A DNA stretch of 12,204 nucleotides from Alphaproteobacteria bacterium (GTDB lineage Bacteria > Pseudomonadota > Alphaproteobacteria > ATCC43930 > CGMCC-115725), in the NCBI GenBank assembly GCA_017353855.1, contig JAFMSA010000064.1, positions 1-12,204 of the forward strand, in the 5' to 3' direction. A program made the translations under genes and the position numbers. This document shows, piece after piece, positions 1 to 7,333 of the stretch; positions within the stretch are counted from its first letter, which is position 1; the number at the start of each line of letters is the position of its first letter. A model generated the notes under the pieces. That model ran no database searches, was not told the origin of the DNA, and saw only the letters and a program-made list of their open reading frames with translations.

Positions 1-20
1 CGTTTTAATAAAATCGGCGA

Positions 21-601
21 TCAGGGCCCGAGGACGCGCCGCCCGAACTCGTTCGCCACCTCGCGACCGAACCTTCCCGGCGTATAACCGGTCATCTTCC
101 TGAATTCCTTAATGAAATGGCCTGGTCATAGAAGTCCTCGTAGAGTTCGGGGACCAGCGACTCAAAAGGTCGGCCTGCAGCCCAGACGCGATAGTATTTC
201 TGAAACCGGAAGATTCCCGCCAGCACCTTTGGCGGAAGGCCGACATGGATCCGGAATAGCGAGCTCAAATGCCGGCGCGAGTAACCCGTCTGGCGTTCGA
301 GCTCGCGGACGGTAAGGCGTCCGTGGGCCGCCCTCAGCGCGTCGACGCACCAGTCGACGATAGCGTTCGTCCGCCCGTTCGCGCGCAGCAGCTCGACCAG
401 CCGCTCCTGGACGAGCGCGACCTTCGGGCCAGTCTCCTGGCTTTCGGCGACCTCTTCGCGGACGCGTCTGCCCCAGTGCGCGAATACCGCATCGGCATCC
501 CAGAGCCCATTCGCGGTGTCCGACATCGACACGCCAAAGATAGGCAGCGCCCCCTGCGGCCACACCGCCGCCACGGCCGAGGCTGCGCAAGATCGCGGTT
601 A
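21..601 (-). pseudogene. AraC-family transcriptional regulator, 5'-truncated and frameshifted
   Basis: The leftward frame entering at about 574 resembles the back part of an AraC-type regulator that carries a DUF6597-like N-terminal domain. It shows a short stretch ending that domain (LPIFGVSMSD), then the first helix-turn-helix (LTVRELERQTGYSRRHLSSL) and part of the second. The frame then runs into LRNSGR and stops at 92. Adding one base at the GGCC at 119-122 restores the classic ending: FYDQAHFIKEF, then MTGYTPGRF, with a stop at 21-23. An in-frame stop lies upstream at 599-601, and the 80-100 residues normally forming the N-terminal sensing domain are not visible in any frame up to 700. 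It therefore appears to have lost its 5' end as well as one base. The family binds DNA as an activator or repressor. It lies divergently from the broken GST gene, which it may once have controlled. The family call is secure; the subfamily is inferred. Confidence 0.8.
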
Positions 602-701
602 CTGCTCGGTAAGACCTTCCTTTTGGAGGAAGCCGGGGCAGACGGCGACAAGATCGCCCCACAGCATGGGCGCGGCAACCCTTTAACAGAGGAGGCAGAG
701 A

Positions 702-1208
702 ATGAAACTCTATCATTTCCCGTCGCCTAACCCGCAGAAGGTTACCTTTGCCCTGGAGGAGCTGGGGCTCGATTGCGAACTGGTCCCGGTCGACCTGATC
801 AAGCGCGAACAAGCGGGGGTTGAATTCCAGAGCATGAACCCCTTTGGCCGGGTGCCGGTCCTGGTCGACGGCGCCTATATCAACACGGCGCGTCCGAGCA
901 CGTCATCGCCGCTGCGCGCAATACGCCATTAACCCGGTCGTGACCGAGCCGTTTATGATGGCGATCACGAGCCAAGGGCCGCCGGCTTGCAGGCGCCGAC
1001 GCGCATCCTCGATGGGCATCTGGCGGCCAACGCCTGGATGCTCGGGAGTGATTTCAGCCTCATCGACTGCGCCTATTGCCCGGTTCTCAACGTACTTGAC
1101 AAAGCGGGCTTCAGCTTCGCTGGCTTCCCCAGGGTCGCCGGTTATCTGGACGCCTCGCGTGCCCGCCCGGCCTGGAGGGCGATCCCGAAGCTGCCGGCGC
1201 TGGCATAA
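702..1208 (+). pseudogene. Glutathione S-transferase, internally deleted and frameshifted
   Basis: The gene opens with a good ribosome binding site (AGGAGG, seven bases before ATG 702) and a typical thioredoxin-fold GST N-domain: MKLYHFPSPNPQKVTFALEE, then MNPFGRVPVLVDG. The frame then breaks after codon 60 and ends at 932. The helical C-domain continues in two other frames. One short piece is EHVIAAA, the next YAINPVVTEPFMMAI, and from about 987 a long piece includes LDGHLAANAWMLGSDFSLID and ends at 1208 with PAWRAIPKLPALA. Between VDGAYI and the C-domain the usual link (the ESHAILAYL-type segment and following helix, roughly 40-50 residues) is missing, so this is a deletion plus frameshifts. 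Intact relatives conjugate glutathione to electrophiles in the cytoplasm. The product cannot be functional as it stands. The family assignment is strong because both domains are clear. Confidence 0.85.
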
Positions 1209-1238
1209 GGAGCTATACTGCTGCGCGTCGTGATTAGC

Positions 1239-1652
1239 TCATCCCCGGGTGCCCCGGCCGGCAATTTTTTCTGGACCGCAAACCTCGCCGAGGCGGGGCA
1301 TGTGACCCACGATTTCGAGCCGCTGCGGCTGCCGGCGGCCCTGCGATTTGTCGATAAAATCGATGGCGCCTCCTTCGAGTGCCGTCTCCTCGTAGATGTC
1401 GTCAGAAAGCGCTGTCAGAAAGATCACTGGGATTTTGATACCGGCACCGCGCATTTGCCGCAGCACGTCGATGCCGGTGAAGTCCGGCATCCGCCAGTCC
1501 AATAGCATGACGTCGGGCTATCGCGGCTCAGATAGGCGAGTGCATCCCGACCGTTGTCAAAACCGGTGGCCTCATATCCTTCATCGATCAGGTTGAGGCC
1601 GGGGCGACTCGCGCAATAGGTCGTCATCATCGACAAGCAGGAAGTGGGGCAT
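1239..1652 (-). pseudogene. ChvI-like response regulator, receiver domain only, frameshifted
   Basis: Read leftward from ATG 1652, the receiver domain of a two-component response regulator is spread over shifting frames. It begins MPHFLLVDDDDLLRE with the acidic pocket. A shift at about 1601-1608 leads to LNLIDEGYEATGFDNGRDAL, and another at about 1511-1518 leads to VMLLDWRMPDFTGIDVL, with the phospho-acceptor aspartate in LLDW. The switch threonine (IFLTAL) and conserved lysine (FIDKS) are present. The ALEGGAIDFIDKS block resembles ChvI-type regulators of Rhizobiales. After the lysine the homology fades and the frame stops at 1239, so the winged-helix DNA-binding domain of about 100 residues is absent. 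It lies downstream of the ECF sigma gene in the same direction, with a 174-base gap. No histidine kinase is visible. The receiver call is firm; the ChvI-like label is recalled resemblance. Confidence 0.8.
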
Positions 1653-1813
1653 AGTGGCTTCGCGCTAGCTGCTCCGACCACACGGGGAGTCGAAATCGAT
1701 GGTTGCGGCCCGAGCGAGGAGGCGATCCGCGCCCACCCACCGACTACCGCGGACGGTTTGCTGCACTATCGACGGTCCTGAGGGGCAATCCGCTAGAGGA
1801 CGGACGCGCTGTT

Positions 1814-1827
1814 GAGGCGAGCGCCTC
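1814..1827 (-). terminator. Short hairpin at the 3' end of the sigma gene
   Basis: GAGGC and GCCTC form a perfect five-base-pair stem around a four-base loop, and the stem just overlaps the stop codon of the sigma factor. No T-run follows in the leftward direction, so it is at best a weak or Rho-assisted termination structure. It may be chance in GC-rich DNA. Confidence 0.2.
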
Positions 1828-2363
1828 TAAGCTGCAAAAGCCGCGCGCTTGCGCTCCGCCTCCGTTTCCGAGCAGCTGCTTACCGGCAGGTCCATCAAAC
1901 GGCACAGCGCATCGCGGCCGCGCGACAGACGCGAGCGCACAGTGCCGATCGGCACGCTCAGGATCTGCGCGGCTGTCTCATAGGACATACCCTCCATCCC
2001 GACCAGTAGGATGACTTCGCGTTGCTCGCCGCGGAGGCGACCCAGTGCGCGCTCAAGTTCGCGCAGCTGCCGCGAGGCGGTGGGGTCCGTCGTGGCGACG
2101 AGAGAGGACGACATCTCCTCGATATCAACCGTCGCCTCGTCGCGGATCGCGCGCCGAACCATGCTTACATACTGATTGTGCATGATCGTGAACAGCCAAG
2201 CCCTGATGTTGGTGCCTGACTGCCACATATGACATTTGGCGATGGCGCGCAGGAGCGTCTCCTGCACAAGGTCGTCGGCCCGATCGCCGCTCCGTGTAAG
2301 CGCACGCGCATAGCGGCGAAGTCGGGGCGTTTCGTGCTCGATCAGAGAATGAAAATCCGCCAT
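1827..2363 (-). CDS. ECF-type RNA polymerase sigma factor
   Basis: This intact 178-residue protein is an extracytoplasmic-function sigma factor, which directs core RNA polymerase to a small set of promoters. Region 2 spans about residues 5-75 and includes RADDLVQETLLRAI and the conserved TNIRAWLFTIMHNQY. Region 4 spans about residues 105-155 with LRGEQREVILLVGMEGMSYE and the helix-turn-helix tail IGTVRSRLSRGRDAL. The two are joined by a linker of about 30 residues, as usual for the group. I chose ATG 2363 because AAGGAA sits seven bases upstream. An in-frame ATG at 2396 would add eleven residues but has no convincing binding site. The sequence resembles the EcfG-like rhizobial sigma factors in its region 2, but no NepR or PhyR partner is nearby and no anti-sigma gene overlaps it. 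The exact ECF group cannot be settled here. It is one of the few unbroken genes in the left 8.8 kb. Confidence 0.9.
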   Translation of the reverse strand: MADFHSLIEHETPRLRRYARALTRSGDRADDLVQETLLRAIAKCHMWQSGTNIRAWLFTIMHNQYVSMVRRAIRDEATVDIEEMSSSLVATTDPTASRQLRELERALGRLRGEQREVILLVGMEGMSYETAAQILSVPIGTVRSRLSRGRDALCRLMDLPVSSCSETEAERKRAAFAA

Positions 2364-2689
2364 TCCGCTCTTCCTTGTCGGTATCGGCTTCTGCATGGTC
2401 GCTGATCTTCGAGATCACATTAAAGTATTAGCAAGGATTGTGATCACCGTATGAGTGGTTCATTCGATTTCGTAAAAAGCTGTAATCGGAATGTAAATAT
2501 CACAGAATTGATGTTCACAAACTCGTTATGTGCTTAGCGTTTTAGAGCATTATTTTAACCCTAAAACGGCTGTCGTGGCCGCTCACTTGGCATTTTTAAG
2601 CGCGACTTAGCCCCCTGGGTCGGGGGAACACAATTAGTTTGCGCTACCGCTGATTGAATACCGACTGAGCCGCTCGTCAGGCTTTGCGG
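2364..2689. other. AT-rich intergenic region upstream of the sigma gene
   Basis: This stretch of about 325 bases is clearly richer in A and T than its surroundings between 2415 and 2570. It lies where the promoter of the leftward sigma gene should be. I could not settle on a -35/-10 pair, and I found no convincing EcfG-type GGAAC...GTT promoter. A CCCCC/GGGGG inverted repeat at about 2611-2627 has no T-run beside it. No gene is supported. Confidence 0.5.
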
Positions 2690-3447
2690 AGCCGATGGTC
2701 GCGGCGGAGGTTGCGCGGTTCGAGGAGCTTGCTGGCCGGGCACCTCCTAACACACGCGTGCGTGAGCTGTGGTGCGCCGGCCGCCGGGCCGGAGCGCGAC
2801 CGGCATCGCAGCTCACAGCGCTGCCTATGGGGATTTCGGGCGCCATCTGCGCCGCAGCCGAGCGGGCATCCTCGCCTGCGATCGCGATCAGTCGGCGATC
2901 GTGTTCAATTAAATCCGGGCGTATTTCGAGCGGATCCCGGCACTCAAGAAGAAGGTTCTGCGGATTACCGACGACACGGTGGCGCGACGGAATGGCGTCG
3001 CACGAACAGCTTACCGCTCGATCCGCGGGCGATCGGTTGCGCTGGTAATCTTCGACGAGCTGGCGTTCTGGCGCGATGAAACCGGCTCGAACCCCGACGC
3101 GCAGGTATATCGCGCGGTGACGTCGGGTTGTCGACGTTGCGCGCAGCCGCGCGATGGTCATTGCCATCAGCACCGTCTATCGGCGTGCCGGCTTGCTCTA
3201 CAACAAGAGCATCCAGGGCAGGATGGAGACATCTTCGCGATCCTGCAACCGAGCATTGTGTTCCGCCCGACGCTCGATCAGGCGGAGATCTATCGAGACC
3301 TCGAAGAGGATTACGAACGGTTCAGCGCCGAATGGCTATCGATCTGGCGCTCGGATCTCGGCGACTTGTTCGATCGGGAATTGATCGAGGCGAGTGTCGA
3401 CCGGGGCGTCCAGGTACGCCTGCCGCGGTCTCATTATAGCTACCGAG
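2690..3447 (+). pseudogene. Phage terminase large subunit fragment (ATPase domain), heavily frameshifted
   Basis: Pieces in all three rightward frames join into the ATPase half of a large terminase, the motor that packages phage DNA. The order is FEELAGRAPPNTRVRELWCA, a degraded Walker A area around 2775-2800 (GRRAG where GRRGGKS is expected), then GILACDRDQSAIVFN, an in-frame TAA where Tyr is expected (FN-stop-IRAYFERIP), then TAYRSIRGRSVALVIFDELA with the Walker B acidic pair, then NPDAQVYRAVTSG. Further shifts lead to MVIAISTVYRRAGLLYNKSI, then DIFAILQPSIVFRPTLDQAE and FDRELIEASVDRG. Homology ends near SYRG at 3447, just where the nuclease domain should start. The sequence then meets the 3' end of the oppositely oriented TauE remnant. 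It is a dead prophage scar; no other phage gene is recognisable nearby. The terminase identity is inferred from recalled family patterns. Confidence 0.75.
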
Positions 3448-3460
3448 GCAAGGGTTGGTG

Positions 3461-4088
3461 TCACAGGAGGTGCAGCGCCAACACGCTCCGCATGACCATG
3501 TAAAAACCTGCGGCGAGAATAATGAGCGCGAAAATCCGCGCCGCGCGCATTCCGATCACGCCGCCAACGACCCCGCCGGCTAGGAAAAGAGCCGCAATCT
3601 GCCAGTCGATGAGGCCCGAGATCGCGTAGTTAATCGCGGTCGTCGTGCCGAATGCACCGACCGAGAACAGAGACGAACTCACGGCGTTCAGAATCGGCAT
3701 CCCACCGCCGATCCCGGAAAATCCGGACAGCAAGCCCGTCAGGAAACTCAATCGCGACGAGCCGGACGGTTGATGCGGACGGACGGATCACCGTCGCTGC
3801 CCCGACCACGCAACATAGACGCCGCGACCACAATCATCACGACGGCGAAGGCCAACAGGAGTTGGCTGCCGTTCACAGCCTTGCCGATCGTCGAGCCGAT
3901 GAACGCGCCGAAGACACCCGTTCCCGCAAACACCGAAGAGGCCACTTGACGGTGCTAGCGCGCGTGCTGGAGCAGGCTGGCGAAATCGTTGACCGTGACC
4001 GCAAACGCACTGGTGCCAATGGCGACTGCGGATCGGCGACCACGACCACGTAAATCAGCAGGGTACAGCGAGGATCAAGCGGAGAAGA
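3461..4088 (-). pseudogene. TauE/SafE-family sulfite/anion permease, multiply broken
   Basis: Leftward fragments join into a TauE/SafE-like membrane permease, a family that exports sulfite or organosulfonate-derived anions across the inner membrane. From 5' to 3' they are LILAVP then LLIYVVVVADP (about 4088-4025), AIGTSAFAVTVNDFASLLQH in a new frame, TVKWP, then SVFAGTGVFGAFIGSTIGKA to MLRGRGSDGDPSVRINRPAR, which stops at 3748. The second repeat resumes as FLTGLLSGFSGIGGG at about 3748 and ends LALHLL at 3461. At least four frame changes are needed. Compared with intact relatives, about 12 residues are missing between GIGGG and MPILNAV, and another 12-14 between MRAARIF and ALIILAAG, both without disturbing the frame. 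The N-terminal first helix is not found. The family is recognised by the duplicated glycine-rich helices; the substrate is unknown. Confidence 0.8.
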
Positions 4089-4369
4089 GTCGCCGAATAC
4101 CGGCCGGCGCTCTTTCGCTTTCGTGGTGATCGCTAATTTCTGCGCAGCTCACCGGCCGTGTTGTCGAGGTCGGCAAAGTCACTCTCGACTGCTTGCCGGG
4201 TCGCGCGGCCCTGGGCCGGGCGTTCTGAACCAGCGAGCTAGGGCGAGCGACTGCATTCAGACGCAATATGCATTCAATGCGCAGGGCCGCTGAGTGCGGG
4301 GCCGACCCGGCAAACACGGGGGCTTTCCCCGACTCAGGCGCAGCAGGCGCTTAATGGTCGATTTTTCGG
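4089..4369. other. Gene-poor gap between the permease remnant and the secreted-protein gene
   Basis: No coding frame here shows recognisable homology, and none has a convincing binding site. A CGGGG/CCCCG stem with a five-base loop at 4317-4331 lies about 40 bases past the stop of the leftward secreted-protein gene. In that direction it is followed by TGTTTG, so it could be a weak terminator. Otherwise I see nothing in it. Confidence 0.4.
4317..4331 (-). terminator. Possible weak terminator hairpin
   Basis: CGGGG and CCCCG pair perfectly around a five-base loop. In the leftward direction the stem is followed by TGTTTG, a poor T-tract. It is in the right place to end the leftward transcript of the proline/tyrosine-rich protein gene, but in GC-rich DNA such stems are common. 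Confidence 0.25.
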
Positions 4370-4771
4370 TTACCTACCGCCATTACTCGTAGCCATAGTA
4401 GAAGGGTATGCTGCCGACCCTACGGGTGCTGGTGGCGCTGCCGACGCTACTGGTGCTGGCGGCGGTACGGGTAATGGCGGCGGTACGGGTGCTGTCGGCG
4501 CCACCGGGGCGTAGCTATACGCTGGGGCCGGGGCGGGGGCCGGGGCCGGGTAGCCGTAGTAGGTTGGGCCATAGTAGGTCGGGTAGCCGTAATAATACGG
4601 ATGGCTGTACCAAGATCCGACACCAAGGCCGGCACAACCGACCCCCAGGTCAACGCCTAGACATTGCGCTGTCGCCGGCCTCAATGGAAGTGCCAGCGCG
4701 CCCAGACTCAAAGCAGAGAGGATCAAGGTTCCCACCAGACTGAACCGACCGTTTATTCGCGTAGTCGACAT
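4370..4771 (-). CDS. Secreted proline/tyrosine-rich low-complexity protein
   Basis: This intact 133-residue protein of unknown function begins at ATG 4771, chosen because GGAGGT lies about six bases upstream. A TTG start at 4783 would place the binding site inside the gene. Residues 1-35 form a Sec signal peptide: basic MSTTRINGR, a hydrophobic core (LVGTLILSALSLGALALPL) and a likely cut after ATA near residue 35. The mature part has a glycine-rich segment with two cysteines (residues 37-50). A tyrosine-rich block follows, with repeats such as YYYGYP, TYYGP and YYGYP (residues 55-75), then an APAPAPAPA run, and a proline/alanine-rich tail ending in NGGR. Similar small exported proteins occur in Rhizobiales, by recollection only. 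An envelope or surface-structural role is plausible but not shown. It is divergent from the four-cysteine protein gene across a 498-base spacer. Confidence 0.8.
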   Translation of the reverse strand: MSTTRINGRFSLVGTLILSALSLGALALPLRPATAQCLGVDLGVGCAGLGVGSWYSHPYYYGYPTYYGPTYYGYPAPAPAPAPAYSYAPVAPTAPVPPPLPVPPPAPVASAAPPAPVGSAAYPSTMATSNGGR

Positions 4772-4870
4772 GATCACCTCCAATGGCCGGGACCCGGGAT
4801 GCGCGTTATGGCAGGGCGGGTATTAACCCCTGACCAGCATCACGTGCTCCAGATTGGTTGTGTGACCGCT

Positions 4871-4900
4871 ATAATAAAGCCACACTACGGGCCCATTCAA
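4871..4900 (-). promoter_or_regulatory. Candidate sigma-70-like promoter for the proline/tyrosine-rich protein gene
   Basis: On the minus strand TTGAAT (4895-4900) and TATTAT (4871-4876) are separated by 18 bases. They match four of six and five of six consensus positions. Transcription would start near 4864, giving a leader of about 93 bases before ATG 4771. The match lies in AT-rich DNA, where chance hits are frequent. Confidence 0.35.
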
Positions 4901-4951
4901 GGGCTAGTTCTTGGTAATTTTTTGGAGGTTTGTTGATAAATGTAAACACCT

Positions 4952-5048
4952 GGAGACAAAATTTACTCTACGTAACTCGAGGTATTTTGACGAGCAATTT
5001 CGTGACAACTCGTGCATTTCTATCTATGGACGAGTTGTACTTGTCTCC
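4952..5048. repeat. Nested inverted repeats with ACGAG/CTCGT core
   Basis: Two perfect inverted repeats are nested. The outer arms are GGAGACAA (4952-4959) and TTGTCTCC (5041-5048). The inner arms are ACAACTCGT (5005-5013) and ACGAGTTGT (5030-5038), with a 16-base loop. A further ACGAG at 4990-4994 can pair with the CTCGT inside the left inner arm, so two alternative stems compete. The element could be a structured leader RNA, a pair of operator sites, or a relic of a mobile element. It is 222 bases upstream of the four-cysteine protein start at 5270. Confidence 0.6.
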
Positions 5049-5269
5049 CGCTAAATTTTAGACATCTACTTCGCTTTAACCTAAACGCTGCTCCATACCG
5101 TGACGAGGGGCGGCGCTATTTTTCCGAGCTACCGCCGCTCCGTGTCGGGATTGGTCTGCAATGCCGCGAAGGATGAAGACCGTTATATGAGTATAGGACC
5201 CGTATTTGGTATTGCTAGCGCTCTTTTATCTGCTGTGAGCGATCGCCGAGGCCGTGTTGAGGCTAACGC

Positions 5270-5620
5270 ATGATCCTTCCATTCCGGGAACTTGATCTTG
5301 CTGGCGGCCGCCGGCGCGCGCTGGTCCGGGTCATCGCGTTCGCCAACCAGGGGATGCTAACGCGCTTTGTTTGTGCAGCGATCATCTCGGTGTGCGCTAG
5401 TGCTGTGTCGTTCGCGCTGGAGCCGAGCCCATCCGGTAGCTATACGGCCACGATGGAGGGCATCTGCCGGCAATACGCGACTGCGACAGCGCAGCCCGGG
5501 ATGCCGGCCACTCTCATGTTCGAGCAATGCATGTCTGAGCGGCATTGCCGCATCTCTTCCGGCTCGGCAGGCTATCAGTGTGAACCGCCTGGGCCGATGA
5601 TCATCAAGCCGGGCGCTTGA
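5270..5620 (+). CDS. Small secreted four-cysteine protein of unknown function
   Basis: The intact frame encodes up to 116 residues. A GAGG seven bases before ATG 5270 supports the long form. The in-frame ATG 5354 would give an 88-residue protein starting directly with a classical signal peptide, MLTRFVCAAIISVCASAVSFA, but it has no well-spaced binding site. Either way the exported part begins near LEPSPSGSYT. The mature domain has four cysteines spaced C-X20-C-X5-C-X10-C, as in GICRQYA, EQCMSERHC and YQCEPPG, which suggests two disulfide bonds in the periplasm. The tail ends PPGPMIIKPGA. Proteins of similar pattern are common as unnamed small exported proteins in Bradyrhizobium-like genomes, by recollection. 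No enzymatic motif is seen. Its frame is clean, while both neighbouring larger genes are broken. Confidence 0.7.
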   Translation: MILPFRELDLAGGRRRALVRVIAFANQGMLTRFVCAAIISVCASAVSFALEPSPSGSYTATMEGICRQYATATAQPGMPATLMFEQCMSERHCRISSGSAGYQCEPPGPMIIKPGA

Positions 5621-5779
5621 CCTGTTGCTTGACCTTGGCGACGGCTATCGCATGGCATGGGGTCGGCCGTTGCTGCTGGCCCGAGTCGCGCGCCCTCCAA
5701 TGCAGTGTGATCGCTTTTTTCGTCGACGACGAGTTTGCATGACAGCCACGCTGCTCGTGTTGTCGAAGCCGCTGTTAGC

Positions 5780-7278
5780 CTACCGCGTAGGGCGAAAGTT
5801 GATCGAGGGTGGCTTAGGGGGGACGACCTTGCGCAGGAGCGGCACCAGCGCGGTGCCGATGATGCAAGCGACCATGAGCGCGGAACGCGTTGGCGAAAGC
5901 GAGCGTCGAAGCCTCGCGGTAGGCGGTGCCACCTGCTTCAGTGCGGCGACGTGGCCATCGTCGAGGCTGCCGGGCAGCTGCGCGTAGCTCTGTTGCGCCC
6001 CCGCGATAAGGCGCATCATCGGCTGGTTCGCCGAGATCAGGTGATAGAATAGGCGATAACGTCGAAATGGAAGTTGGTGCGGGCGGTCAGGATGGCGCCG
6101 CATACCGCGATTCCGACCGCGCCGCCGAGATTGCGCATCATGTTGAACAGGCCGCTGGCGTACTGAGGCGTTCCGGCGGCAGACTGCCGAGACCCAACGT
6201 CACAACCGGCGCGACCGCGAAAACCTGCGGCAAGCCGCGCAGTACCTGCGGCAGCAACAGCTCGCCGCCGCTCCAGGCGCTCGTGATGTAGCTGAACGAC
6301 CACATCGACAAACAGAACAACGCCAATCCGAACATCATCAGCCACCGGGTGTCGATCTTGCGGGCCAGTAGCACATAGGCGTCACGCCGGCGAGCGATGC
6401 GGCGCCGGTTCCGAAGATCGCGACGCCGGTCTGCCAGGCGCTGAAGCCCCGGACATAGCCGAGGAACAGCGGGGTCAGATAGATCGTCGAGAAGATGTAG
6501 ATACCGGGGACAAATGACAGGAAGCAGCCGACACGGCAAAGTTGCGGTTGGTCAGTGCCCGCAGATCGACCACCGGCTGCGGGAAGGTCAGGCTGCGGAT
6601 CACGAACAGGATACCGGAGAACGCCGCGAGCCAGGCGCAGTCACGGATCGTCGCGTCGTAGAACCAGTTCCAGCGGGCGCCTTCCTCCAGTACGTATTCG
6701 AGCGTGCCGAGGGTGATCGCGAGCAGCACGATGGCCCGGTAATCCGCTCGCTTCAGCAACTTGAGGTCCGGCTCGTCGATCTTCACCAGCAACGCGGCGA
6801 GAATTGTGACGGCAGTGCCGGGCAGAAGTTTGACATAGAACAGCCAATGCCAGTCTAGCGTGTCGGTGATCCAGGCGCCGATGACCGGACCCAGTGTCGG
6901 GGCGGTCGAGGCAATCGCCGACAACGGCAGCGGAGTAGGCGCGCCGCGGCCCTTGGAAGAAAAAAGAACGGAAACGTGAACATCGTCGGGATCATGGACG
7001 CGCCGAGCAATCCTTGCATCGCGTCGAAAGACGATCATGTTCTCGATATTCCAGGCGAGGCCGCACAACAGGCTGGTGATCGTGAAGCCCGCGGCGGAGG
7101 CGGCGAACAGCCACCGCGTCGAAAACACCCGCGTCAACCATCCTGACACCGGGATCGTGATGATCTCGGCGATCAGATAAGCCGTCTGCACCCAGGCGAT
7201 CTGGTCCTGCGCCGCCGACAAGCCGCCGCCGATCTGTTGCAAGGAGGAGGCGACGATCTGGATGTCGAGCAGGGCCAT
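5780..7278 (-). pseudogene. DHA2-type MFS multidrug efflux permease, multiply frameshifted
   Basis: Leftward from 7278, pieces of a 14-helix major facilitator of the EmrB/QacA (DHA2) type succeed one another across changing frames. Markers in order are LDIQIVASSLQQIGGGLSA, IAWVQTAYLIAEIITIPVSG, GLLGASMIPTMFTFPFFF (in a second frame at 7015-6960), LGPVIGAWITDTLDWHWLFY, VDLRALTNRNFAV, then after a break near 6530 RKIDTRWLMMFGLALFCLSM and VFAVAPVVTLGLGSLPPERL. Another break leads to YASGLFNMMRNLGGAVGIAV, and finally MMRLIAGAQQSYAQ and TALVPLLRKVVPPKP. At least five shifts are needed. The first cytoplasmic segment and half of helix 1, normally before ALLDIQIV, are missing because the frame runs into the start region of the divergent dehydrogenase. 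Intact homologues export drugs by proton antiport with an HlyD-type EmrA and TolC. No EmrA gene adjoins it. Confidence 0.9.
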
Positions 7279-7333
7279 GTTCCTCTGGCGATCGGCGGCG
7301 CTGCCGTCGGACCAGCGGAGGAGAAACCATCAT

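Larger units (their letters stand above)
4772..5269. other. Long divergent intergenic region, AT-rich, with inverted repeats
   Basis: These 498 bases separate two divergently oriented genes for exported proteins. The part from about 4850 to 5100 is much richer in A and T than the rest of the window. It contains a candidate leftward promoter, a set of nested inverted repeats sharing an ACGAG/CTCGT core, and a GC-rich imperfect stem at 5107-5141 (GGGGCGGCG against CGCCGCTCC, one G-U pair). No coding frame here is convincing. Confidence 0.6.

Noticed and set aside
162..812. A 216-codon leftward open frame across the AraC remnant and GST start
   Set aside because: Arginine-rich composition, no motifs, and it overlaps the GST start in antisense and the AraC remnant in another frame.
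1350..1367. Near-identical 18-base string here and at 9933-9950
   Set aside because: One lies in the receiver gene (antisense) and the other in the membrane-fusion gene; both arise from common codons around ATCGAT, so a repeat element is unlikely.
2611..2627. CCCCC/GGGGG inverted repeat as a terminator
   Set aside because: No T-run on either side and no gene ending nearby in the right direction.
2400..2640. EcfG-type general stress promoter for the sigma gene
   Set aside because: A GGAAC occurs at about 2625, but no GTT follows at the proper distance and it does not point toward the gene.
4075..4317. Leftward 80-codon frame upstream of the TauE remnant
   Set aside because: It has no homology that I recognise and overlaps the probable N-terminal end of the permease remnant in another frame.
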